This document shows, piece by piece, positions 1 through 5,406 of a stretch of 7,544 bases of DNA (its first letter is position 1; each line of letters starts with the position of its first letter). The notes beneath the pieces were generated by a model. The model ran no database searches. It worked only from the letters and a program-made list of their open reading frames with translations, and had not been told where the DNA came from. The position numbers were made by a program, and so were the translations under genes. The stretch spans positions 1-7,544 of the forward strand of contig REAQ01000188.1 of the NCBI GenBank assembly GCA_004294195.1, given 5' to 3'. This stretch comes from Sphingobacteriales bacterium. GTDB lineage: Bacteria > Bacteroidota > Bacteroidia > Chitinophagales > Chitinophagaceae.

Positions 1-579
1 ATACGGCAGTATGATGATGATGGGAAGGATCAATACCAATTTGGGAACTTTCCCAGGTGGTGGACGGTGTGGCCCCAGATGCGAACCCTTGAAAGGCTGA
101 TTCGGGGTAAGGAAAACTATAAGCATTATTTGAACACGGCGCCTGTCAGCTACCCTGACTGGATCTCCGGCTGTTTCATATTGATACGGGAAACGGACTT
201 CCGTTCTCTCGGTGGTTGGGATCAGCGTTTCTGGATGTATTCGGAAGATGTTGATCTCTGCAAACGGGCAGCTGACATAGGGTGGAAAAGGGTCATGTAT
301 AATGAAGTGAGATGCCTGCACGCACATGGAGGATCTTCACGGATCAATGTAGCCACTAAGGCCATGACTAAAAGCGAAGTGATCAGGTCTGAGTATCGTT
401 ATATTCAAAAACATTTTTCGGGATTAGCTAAAGGATTTGGGTTGCTGACCCTATTTCTGGTCAGAGGGATTGAATTGATCCTTGCCTCTCCATTTTCTGC
501 CGTTCGCAGAAAAATGCTGGTGAACCTAACTACCGGTAAAGCACAACCGAGAGTTGGATACGAACTGCCAGAGAACTGA
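1..579 (+). CDS. Glycosyltransferase family 2, C-terminal part (5' end outside window)
   Basis: The frame is open from base 1, so the gene starts upstream; the GTG at 67 is internal. The visible 192 residues match the C-terminal half of GT2 enzymes of the rhamnosyltransferase/WcaA type, which move a sugar from a nucleotide donor to a growing surface glycan on the cytoplasmic face of the inner membrane. The diagnostic stretch is SGCFILIRETDF, then GGWDQRFWMYSEDVDLC, then a conserved H-x-HGGSS. The Glu-Asp pair (bases 244-249) fits the catalytic-base ED motif of the family. A hydrophobic stretch near the C terminus (about bases 427-510) may associate with the membrane. The nucleotide-binding half and the DxD motif lie outside the window, so donor and acceptor cannot be named. 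It is probably the last gene of a polysaccharide or exopolysaccharide locus to the left. The family call is firm; the substrate is unknown. Confidence 0.88.
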   Translation: MRQYDDDGKDQYQFGNFPRWWTVWPQMRTLERLIRGKENYKHYLNTAPVSYPDWISGCFILIRETDFRSLGGWDQRFWMYSEDVDLCKRAADIGWKRVMYNEVRCLHAHGGSSRINVATKAMTKSEVIRSEYRYIQKHFSGLAKGFGLLTLFLVRGIELILASPFSAVRRKMLVNLTTGKAQPRVGYELPEN

Positions 580-607
580 CCAATACATACTACTATTTCT
601 GTATTTG

Positions 608-637
608 TTGAATAATTCCAAGTGATTTATTATTTTG
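608..637 (+). promoter_or_regulatory. Possible Bacteroidota-type promoter for the FISUMP lipoprotein gene
   Basis: A TTG at 608-610 is followed after 19 bp by TTATTTTG at 630-637. This is one base off the Bacteroidota -7 consensus TAnnTTTG with normal spacing. Transcription would start near 643 and leave a leader of about 80 nt. The rest of the 580-721 gap is AT-rich, with no obvious terminator for the glycosyltransferase gene and no open frame that looks real. There is no Shine-Dalgarno sequence before the ATG at 722, which is normal in this phylum. The call rests on motif match alone. Confidence 0.35.
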
Positions 638-721
638 TTGTCTCTTCAACCTATCCCTTTAGATCGTGTGCCTCTGTCCGTGAAAGAACCCATTCATTAT
701 TAATGTTTTAAACGTACAGCA

Positions 722-1684
722 ATGAAAAAACTCTTCGGCACAGTCATGGTCATGACATTGATTTATTCATGCACCAAGGATGGAACGGACCAGGTTTGGG
801 AGTCACTCGTAAGCAAGAAAGGTGAAAGCGGGAAGATCACGGTTTGCCATAAACAAGGCAACGGAAACTACCATTCCATTACTATTAGTCGTAATGCACT
901 TGCTGCGCATAAGGCCCATGGCGATATCATTCCAGACGAGGATGGCGATGGGTTTACTAAAAAGAACCCATGCGGAGTTGGAAAAGAAGATGATTGCAAC
1001 GACAATGATCCTTCTATCTATCCAGGAGCTAAAGAAGTCTGCGGGAACGGAAAAGATGACAACTGTGACGGGACGGTGGATGAACTATGCCTGGGCGTGG
1101 TTAAAATCTGTAACCAGACCTGGATGGTAAGTAATCTTGATGTAACAACTTACCGTGACGGTACAGTCATACCACAGATTTCAGATGAGGTCAGCTGGTC
1201 AAACGCCAATTATGGAGCTTGGTGTTATTACGCATTGAATACATCCAATGGTATCATTTATGGGAAGCTTTACAATTGGTATGCTGTTAACGGAGACAGT
1301 AATGGTGACGGTGTGAAAGATAAAGAACTGGCCCCTCAAGGATGGCATATTCCGTCTGATGCGGAATGGAACACCCTTGCACAATGCCTTGGTGGTGCAA
1401 ACCAGGCTGGAGGTGCATTGAAACAGACCGGAACACTTCGCTGGGCATCTCCCAATACAGGAGCCACTAACAGTTCAGGATTTACAGCATTACCCGGCGG
1501 AAGCAGGTCCCTCGACGGAAGTTTTTCCTTTAACAATATTGGCCAATGGGGATTTTGGTGGAGCAGTACTCCTGCCAGTGCTACTACGGCAACCATCCGT
1601 TATCTTTCGTACTCCTCCGCATTGCTGGGAACAAATAATGACGATATGAATTTCGGCTTTTCGGTAAGGCTGGTGAAAGACTAG
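722..1684 (+). CDS. Surface lipoprotein: Cys/His motif + MopE-like metal-binding motif + FISUMP domain
   Basis: This is a 320-residue predicted lipoprotein. A short signal peptide ends in the lipobox LIYSC (Cys17), and the following T-K-D resembles the export signal that sends Bacteroidota lipoproteins to the cell surface. Residues 40-68 form a compact motif with C42-H43-K44, H51, H63 and H66-G67-D68. Residues 72-123 match the putative metal-binding motif of MopE-type proteins: DEDGDGF, then C84, DDCNDNDP, YPGAKEVC and DDNCDGTVDE. Residues about 125-318 form a FISUMP domain (Fibrobacter succinogenes major paralogous domain): WMVSNLD, YGKLYNWYAVN, APQGWHIPSDAEW, GFTALPGG, WWSST and a final GFSVRLVKD. 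A DSNGDGVKD loop (192-200) interrupts the usual FISUMP spacing and looks like a calcium-binding loop. The domain's function is unknown; binding or adhesion at the surface is inferred. The gene stands alone, with a terminator behind it. The ATG at 722 is chosen because it directly begins the signal peptide. Confidence 0.88.
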   Translation: MKKLFGTVMVMTLIYSCTKDGTDQVWESLVSKKGESGKITVCHKQGNGNYHSITISRNALAAHKAHGDIIPDEDGDGFTKKNPCGVGKEDDCNDNDPSIYPGAKEVCGNGKDDNCDGTVDELCLGVVKICNQTWMVSNLDVTTYRDGTVIPQISDEVSWSNANYGAWCYYALNTSNGIIYGKLYNWYAVNGDSNGDGVKDKELAPQGWHIPSDAEWNTLAQCLGGANQAGGALKQTGTLRWASPNTGATNSSGFTALPGGSRSLDGSFSFNNIGQWGFWWSSTPASATTATIRYLSYSSALLGTNNDDMNFGFSVRLVKD

Positions 1685-1692
1685 CGAGCTAG
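1681..1692. repeat. Small inverted repeat at the lipoprotein stop codon
   Basis: CTAGC and GCTAG are separated by two bases (GA), and the lipoprotein TAG stop lies in the left arm. It is too short and lacks a following T-run, so it is not a terminator by itself. It may simply be part of the low-complexity tail between the gene and the real terminator. Confidence 0.4.
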
Positions 1693-1699
1693 CGTATAG

Positions 1700-1727
1700 T
1701 GCCCAATGCCAATTGCCTAATGCCTAA
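1700..1727. repeat. Four tandem heptamers, consensus TGCCTAA
   Basis: Four consecutive 7-base units read TGCCCAA, TGCCAAT and then TGCCTAA twice, without a gap. The array lies between the lipoprotein stop and the terminator hairpin, in non-coding DNA. Heptamer arrays of this kind are known as short tandemly repeated repetitive sequences in cyanobacteria and occur in intergenic DNA of other bacteria. Whether this one is dispersed through its genome cannot be seen from one window. Strand is given as undefined because no function is known. Confidence 0.7.
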
Positions 1728-1765
1728 AAAGAAAGGCCCCTTTCAAAGGGACCTTTCTTTTTTTT
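1726..1765. terminator. Bidirectional intrinsic terminator (lipoprotein gene / tRNA-Val)
   Basis: An A5 run plus GAAAGG (1726-1736) pairs with CCTTTC plus T5 (1752-1762), giving 11 pairs. A single C-A mismatch is followed by CCC/GGG, and the loop is formed from TTTCAAA. On the plus strand a run of eight T (1758-1765) ends the stem, so it terminates the lipoprotein transcript. On the minus strand the five A of the left arm become a T5 run, so the same hairpin can end transcripts leaving the tRNA gene and any read-through from pfkB. Stem length and T-runs make this a confident call. Confidence 0.85.
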
Positions 1766-1766
1766 G

Positions 1767-1841
1767 TGGGAGTTGACGGGTTCGAACCGCCGACCCTCTG
1801 CTTGTAAGGCAGATGCTCTGAACCAGCTGAGCTAAACTCCC
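1767..1841 (-). tRNA. tRNA-Val (anticodon UAC)
   Basis: The minus strand folds into a complete cloverleaf of 75 nt. It has acceptor stem GGGAGTT/AACTCCC, a D-arm with GCTC/GAGC, anticodon stem TCTGC/GCAGA with loop CTTACAA, and a T-arm with GGCGG-TTCGAAC-CCGTC. The loop places TAC at positions 34-36, which reads GUA and related valine codons. The discriminator base is A73. CCA is not encoded (the next bases are CAA), so it must be added by nucleotidyltransferase, as is usual in Bacteroidota. It sits 60 bp downstream of pfkB on the same strand but has a promoter of its own. Confidence 0.96.
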
Positions 1842-1854
1842 TTTTTGCGGATGG

Positions 1855-1886
1855 CAAAGATAGGAATATCAGGTTTAGCACCCAAA
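1855..1886 (-). promoter_or_regulatory. Promoter of tRNA-Val, Bacteroidota type (TTTG-N20-TATCTTTG)
   Basis: On the minus strand TTTG (1886-1883) is followed after exactly 20 bp by TATCTTTG (1862-1855). This matches the Bacteroidota primary-sigma consensus TTTG / TAnnTTTG in both boxes and spacing. The -7 box ends 13 bp before the mature tRNA 5' end, so the primary transcript would carry only a few leader bases for RNase P to remove. It is the best promoter match in the window. Confidence 0.72.
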
Positions 1887-1893
1887 AATTTTG

Positions 1894-1930
1894 AAAAAAA
1901 ATTAGCCATGATTGGCCCTGATCCAATCAT
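1894..1930 (-). terminator. Possible intrinsic terminator overlapping the 3' end of pfkB
   Basis: A perfect 8-bp inverted repeat, ATGATTGG and CCAATCAT with a 7-base loop (1908-1930), lies in the last codons of pfkB. On the minus strand it is followed after GGCTAA by eight T (1901-1894). The six-base gap between stem and T-run is longer than ideal, so termination may be partial. If it works, it separates pfkB from the tRNA-Val promoter; if not, read-through ends at the hairpin at 1726-1765. Confidence 0.4.
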
Positions 1931-2834
1931 ATAGACGGTAGACGTCTTTTGGTTCAAACAAGGCGGTTCCTGCATTCATGGTTGCGGCAGTGCCACAAGC
2001 TACCCCAAACATTACTACTTCCTCCAGGCTTTTTTGTTGGCTCAGCATCCACGCCATACCCGCCACCATACTGTCTCCCGCACCAATGGTGCTTTTCTTT
2101 TTCACCGTGGGGGCCTGGATCCTTTTCGCCAATCCTTCCGAAACCAATAATGCCCCGGCAGGACCCAGTGATACCACTACTACCTTGGCCTTGCCGTCTT
2201 TTACAAGTTGCATCGCAGCTTCTTCCACCTCGTGTAACTCAAGTTCTTCCCTGCCAAACCACTGACTCAATTCTGACAGGTTTGGCTTCACCATATATAC
2301 ACCTACTTCAAGTGCTTTAGACAAAGCCGCACCGGAACTGTCTATCAATAATTTCAGTTGTTTTTTCCTGGCAATGGCAGCAACATTCCCAAGGAAAGTT
2401 TCGGGAACACCTGATGGCATGCTTCCACTCACTACCAGCATATTCACAGAAGCAGGCAACTGCTCCAGAGCCTGTAAACACTGTTCAATTTGTTCAGTAT
2501 TCATGGATGGCCCAGGCATAACAAAGCGATATTGCGCATTGGTGGAAGATTCCGCAACGGAGAAATTCTCCCTTGTTTCGCCATCTACCGGAATGGCAAG
2601 GGAAGGGATTGACAACTGATCCAATAATTCTTTCAGCAGTGCGCCATTTCTTCCGCCGGACGTAAACAACGCAAGCGATTCTCCACCTAATTTTCGGATT
2701 GCTTTGCTGACGTTGATCCCGCCGCCGCCTGCTTCCACAAGCAACTCCGTACACCGTACTTTTTTCTCCGGCTGAATCTTATCCGTACCTGTGCTTTTGT
2801 CTATCGCAGGGTTAAGCGTAACCGTTGCTACCAT
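1902..2834 (-). CDS. pfkB: PfkB-family phosphofructokinase (Pfk-2 type; 1-phosphofructokinase possible)
   Basis: This 310-residue cytoplasmic sugar kinase of the ribokinase superfamily uses ATP to phosphorylate fructose 6-phosphate or fructose 1-phosphate to fructose 1,6-bisphosphate. Visible motifs are TLNPAIDKS (residues 6-14), GGGGINV (36-42), QYRFVMPGPS (101-110), SGSMPSGV (136-143), KPN (183-185) and the anion-hole/catalytic GAGDSM (251-256, Asp254 as base). From memory of E. coli Pfk-2 (309 residues), length, PEKKVRC, GGGGINV, YRFVMPG, VVVSLGP and GAGDSMV align nearly word for word. That favours 6-phosphofructokinase II over FruK; no phosphotransferase or fruR gene is nearby to support a fructose operon. 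It begins 19 bp after the mtaB stop on the same strand and is probably co-transcribed. The ATG at 2834 starts directly at the conserved first strand (VATVTLNPAID). The family is certain, the exact substrate less so. Confidence 0.9.
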   Translation of the reverse strand: MVATVTLNPAIDKSTGTDKIQPEKKVRCTELLVEAGGGGINVSKAIRKLGGESLALFTSGGRNGALLKELLDQLSIPSLAIPVDGETRENFSVAESSTNAQYRFVMPGPSMNTEQIEQCLQALEQLPASVNMLVVSGSMPSGVPETFLGNVAAIARKKQLKLLIDSSGAALSKALEVGVYMVKPNLSELSQWFGREELELHEVEEAAMQLVKDGKAKVVVVSLGPAGALLVSEGLAKRIQAPTVKKKSTIGAGDSMVAGMAWMLSQQKSLEEVVMFGVACGTAATMNAGTALFEPKDVYRLYDWIRANHG

Positions 2835-2853
2835 ATTTCATTGATTTGAAACG

Positions 2854-4128
2854 TTAGATCCGCCAGTCTACGATCTGGTTCACCCATTCTTCCCTATAAG
2901 GTGTAGTGATGCGGATATAGTTATCAGTGTATCCTTCCATCATACCATCCTTAGCACTTCCTTCAAATAGGACTTTCCGCGTTTGCCCCTGGTGCTGAGC
3001 CGTGAAGTGCTGCATTTTCATGTAAGATAAATTCCGCAGGATCTTGTTGCGCTCATTTCTCACAGGAATGGGAACAACGGGTTCTATCTCCAATGCTTTG
3101 GTATTGTCCCGCTCTGAATATGTGAACACGTGGAGGTATGAAATATCCAGGCTATGCAGAAAGTCAAAGGTCTCCTGAAAATGCTCATCTGTCTCTCCCG
3201 GAAAACCAACGATCACATCCACACCGATGGCACAATGCGGCATCAGTGATTTGATCAGCTGAACCCGCTCTGCATAGAGTTCCCGCTTATATCTCCTGCG
3301 CATCGCACCTAAAATGGTGTTGCTTCCGCTTTGTAAAGGGATATGGAAATGGGGCATGAACCGATCACTCTCTGCCACGAGTTGAATGATGTCATTGGTG
3401 AGTAGATTGGGTTCTATCGATGAGATCCTGTATCTGCTGATCCCGTCTATTTTATCCAAGGCATGGCATAGTGTAAAAAAGTTTTCCGAAGACTTCAGAT
3501 TCCCATCGGGCCCTTTCCCAAAATCTCCCAGATTAACGCCCGTCAGTACAATTTCTTTCACGCCTTGTTTTGCCAGGTCTTCTGCATTCTTCACCACACT
3601 GGCCACAAGATCACTCCTGCTTTTACCACGTGCCATCGGAATGGTGCAGAAACTACAGGTGTAGTCACAGCCATCCTGCACTTTTAGGAAAGTACGTGTA
3701 CGATCATTCATGGACCAGGACGCATGAAAACCCGTGACCTCATCAATATCACAACTGGAGATTTTTGCCGAGTCGCCCTTGGTGAGCTCCCGGATATGCG
3801 CGCCCATGTTAAACTTTTCTGCGGCGCCCAACACGAGGTCTACCCCCGGAATAGCTGCGATCTGCTCCGGTTTCAGCTGGGCATAACACCCGGTGATCAC
3901 AATGAAAGCTTCCGGTGACCGGCGCTGAATCCGGCGTACGATCTGCCGGCATTCTTTATCAGCATTGTCCGTAACGGAACAAGTGTTGATCACATAGACA
4001 TCCGCCACCTCCTCAAAAGCCTTCTTTTCGAAACCATCTTTTTCCGCCAATCTCGCGAGGGTAGAGGTTTCGGAAAAATTCAGTTTACACCCGAGGGTAT
4101 GGAATGCTATGGATTTGGTTTCGGCCAT
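2854..4128 (-). CDS. mtaB: tRNA (t6A37) C2-methylthiotransferase MtaB
   Basis: This 424-residue radical-SAM enzyme adds a methylthio group to t6A at position 37 of ANN-decoding tRNAs, giving ms2t6A. The N-terminal UPF0004 domain carries the three cysteines for the auxiliary 4Fe-4S cluster: C14 in LGCKLN, C50 in NTCSVT and C81 in TGCYAQ. The radical-SAM motif is CDYTCSFCTIP (C154, C158, C161), followed by a typical core with GVNLGDFG, RISSIEP, HIPLQSGS and VIVGFPGET. The C-terminal region with EGYTDNYIRI resembles the TRAM RNA-binding domain. The GCKLN and CDYTCSFC wording places it in the MtaB (YqeV) branch rather than MiaB or RimO. A TTG at 4146 would add six residues, but the ATG at 4128 starts at the conserved region, and a -7 box overlaps the extra codons. 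It heads a unit with pfkB and is divergent from the DUF4258 gene. Confidence 0.95.
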   Translation of the reverse strand: MAETKSIAFHTLGCKLNFSETSTLARLAEKDGFEKKAFEEVADVYVINTCSVTDNADKECRQIVRRIQRRSPEAFIVITGCYAQLKPEQIAAIPGVDLVLGAAEKFNMGAHIRELTKGDSAKISSCDIDEVTGFHASWSMNDRTRTFLKVQDGCDYTCSFCTIPMARGKSRSDLVASVVKNAEDLAKQGVKEIVLTGVNLGDFGKGPDGNLKSSENFFTLCHALDKIDGISRYRISSIEPNLLTNDIIQLVAESDRFMPHFHIPLQSGSNTILGAMRRRYKRELYAERVQLIKSLMPHCAIGVDVIVGFPGETDEHFQETFDFLHSLDISYLHVFTYSERDNTKALEIEPVVPIPVRNERNKILRNLSYMKMQHFTAQHQGQTRKVLFEGSAKDGMMEGYTDNYIRITTPYREEWVNQIVDWRI

Positions 4129-4135
4129 GGAGCGG

Positions 4136-4143
4136 CAAAGATA
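4136..4143 (-). promoter_or_regulatory. Likely -7 box of the mtaB-pfkB promoter
   Basis: TATCTTTG on the minus strand fits TAnnTTTG exactly and continues with CC, as does the box of the tRNA-Val promoter. It ends 7 bp before the mtaB ATG at 4128, so the transcript would have almost no leader. No good TTTG is seen 19-21 bp upstream, which lowers confidence. On the opposite strand TATCTTGC (4164-4171) could be a degenerate -7 box for the DUF4258 gene. Confidence 0.45.
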
Positions 4144-4175
4144 CAAAGGACCTATGATTTTGCTATCTTGCTTTC

Positions 4176-4598
4176 ATGAGATGGGTTTTTCGGATTTTGG
4201 GCCTGCTGATGTTGTTGATGTTATTGCTGATCCTGCTTAGGCCGGCGGCACCGGTGGCGGATGGGGGCGGCCCGGCGCGGCCCGGCACTTCAGATCCTGC
4301 CAGTACTGGCCGGGAAGGGCTTCAGCGCAATACCACCCAGGTCATTTACTCCAAACATGCCCGCTGCCGGATGGGGTGCAGGAGTATCTCTGAGCAGGAA
4401 GTCATCGATATCCTTAAAAACGGTACCATCAACTACCAAAAATCAGATCTTCGGGGTAGTCCGGATCCCAAATACGCTGTGGAAGGAAACACGGCAGACG
4501 GGCAACGGGTAAGAATGGTTTTTGCACAAAGCCCAAGGGGGGTGGTGGTGGTAACCGTGATTGACCTTGAAAAAGAATGGCGTTGCGATTGTAAATAA
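4176..4598 (+). CDS. Membrane-anchored DUF4258 protein
   Basis: This 140-residue protein has unknown function. Residues 5-21 are an unbroken run of Leu/Met/Ile after a positively charged start, a single membrane anchor or uncleaved signal; no lipobox cysteine follows. Residues 22-55 are a Gly/Pro/Ala-rich linker. Residues 56-139 match the DUF4258 pattern: YSKHARCRM (H61, R63), RSISEQEVIDILKNG, YAVEG, RVRMVFAQ, VVVVTVIDLE and a terminal WRCDCK with a CxC pair. Family members are often small soluble proteins, and some have been compared with RelE/BrnT-like toxins; that link is distant and not shown here. No antitoxin gene adjoins it. It lies 3 bp before the acyltransferase gene and is probably co-transcribed with it and priA. 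The linker DNA (4241-4287) is markedly GC-rich and contains a 10-bp tandem duplication. The ATG at 4176 is the only start giving the anchor. Confidence 0.8.
   Translation: MRWVFRILGLLMLLMLLLILLRPAAPVADGGGPARPGTSDPASTGREGLQRNTTQVIYSKHARCRMGCRSISEQEVIDILKNGTINYQKSDLRGSPDPKYAVEGNTADGQRVRMVFAQSPRGVVVVTVIDLEKEWRCDCK
4267..4286 (+). repeat. Perfect 10-bp tandem duplication in the DUF4258 gene
   Basis: GCGGCCCGGC occurs twice head to tail, inside the GC-rich linker codons (GGPARPG). The unit length is not a multiple of three, so gain or loss of one copy would shift the reading frame before the conserved domain. Confidence 0.75.
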
Positions 4599-4601
4599 AC
4601 G

Positions 4602-5378
4602 ATGAGAAAGATTTTTCGATTTTTATACCTGAGCTGGTCGATTTTCTGGTTTTTGCTGGTTATGATCCTGATCTTCCCGCTTGTGATCATTGGTTCCTTT
4701 TTCGGACCAATAAAAGGCGGCAACTTTATCTTCCGGCTCTTGCATTTATGGGGTGATATATGGTTTTTCCTAGCAGGAATGCCTACCCGTTTCCAGGTTG
4801 CACAACCGCAGACCCAACCCCCGGATCCGCAAAAACAATACGTGTTTGTAGCCAACCACGTATCCAATTTAGACGCAGCTTTTTTGGTAAAAGTGATCCG
4901 TCAGCCTTTCCGTCCGCTGGGGAAGATAGAGCTGGTGAAAGTTCCCGTGTTTGGCTACATCTATAAAGTGGCCGTAGTAACCGTTGATCGCGGCGATGCA
5001 AGCCATCGTTCCAAAAGCATCCGAAACCTGAAGAGCATTATCCATAAAGGCATATCGATACTCATTTTCCCGGAAGGCACGTTCAACGAAACCGGACTGC
5101 CCATGAGGGAGATGTATGATGGTGCATTCCGCATAGCCATTGAAACGCAAACGCCCATCAAACCCGTCATTTTTCCGGATACCTATGCAAGGATGCAGGG
5201 CGACAAAGTCTTTACCCTGAACCCAGGGATATGCAGGGCAATATGGCTGGATGAAGTGCCAGTGGAAGGCTACACGCTTGCTGATCTGCCGCGTTTAAAA
5301 GAGCAGGTAGGACAGGTGATGTCCTCAGCGCTGGAAGCGGCAAATGCATCCTGGATCCGGGTAAACCCTCAGGGCTAA
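4602..5378 (+). CDS. plsC: 1-acyl-sn-glycerol-3-phosphate acyltransferase (PlsC family)
   Basis: This 258-residue inner-membrane enzyme of the LPLAT family transfers an acyl chain to lysophosphatidic acid to make phosphatidic acid, the second acylation in phospholipid synthesis. Residues about 8-35 are a hydrophobic anchor. Block I is NHVSNLD (85-91), with the catalytic H-x4-D as H86 and D91. Block II is GKIELVKVPVFG (107-118). Block III is FPEGTF (156-161), which binds the glycerol phosphate. Block IV is the IKPVIF stretch (186-191). The length agrees with PlsC proteins (about 240-260). A start at 4602 follows the DUF4258 stop by three bases, which suggests coupled translation; priA follows after 28 bp. 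Bacteroidota often have several paralogues, so this one could act on another lysolipid, such as an ornithine or glycine lipid precursor; the symbol therefore names the family. Confidence 0.9.
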   Translation: MRKIFRFLYLSWSIFWFLLVMILIFPLVIIGSFFGPIKGGNFIFRLLHLWGDIWFFLAGMPTRFQVAQPQTQPPDPQKQYVFVANHVSNLDAAFLVKVIRQPFRPLGKIELVKVPVFGYIYKVAVVTVDRGDASHRSKSIRNLKSIIHKGISILIFPEGTFNETGLPMREMYDGAFRIAIETQTPIKPVIFPDTYARMQGDKVFTLNPGICRAIWLDEVPVEGYTLADLPRLKEQVGQVMSSALEAANASWIRVNPQG

Positions 5379-5406
5379 TTGCCCCCATTGGCGTAATTTC
5401 ACCGCA

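Noticed and set aside
580..721. Riboswitch or small RNA upstream of the lipoprotein gene
   Set aside because: The gap is short and AT-rich, with no stable stem or recognisable aptamer; only a possible promoter is visible.
822..1130. Second plus-strand frame of 102 codons within the lipoprotein gene
   Set aside because: It is fully inside a gene whose signal peptide and domains are clear, and the product resembles nothing.
1767..1841. tRNA-Val as an integration site for a mobile element
   Set aside because: No integrase gene and no second copy of the tRNA 3' end is seen in the window; both neighbours look chromosomal.
1717..1926. Minus-strand open frame of 69 codons across the tRNA-Val gene and terminator
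   Set aside because: It runs through a complete tRNA gene and a hairpin; the translated product is the tRNA sequence itself.
2374..3918. Plus-strand frames of 64-92 codons opposite pfkB and mtaB
   Set aside because: Antisense to conserved kinase and radical-SAM motifs; no independent support.
4176..4598. DUF4258 protein as the toxin of a toxin-antitoxin pair
   Set aside because: There is no small antitoxin gene on either side, the protein has a membrane anchor, and its neighbours are housekeeping genes.
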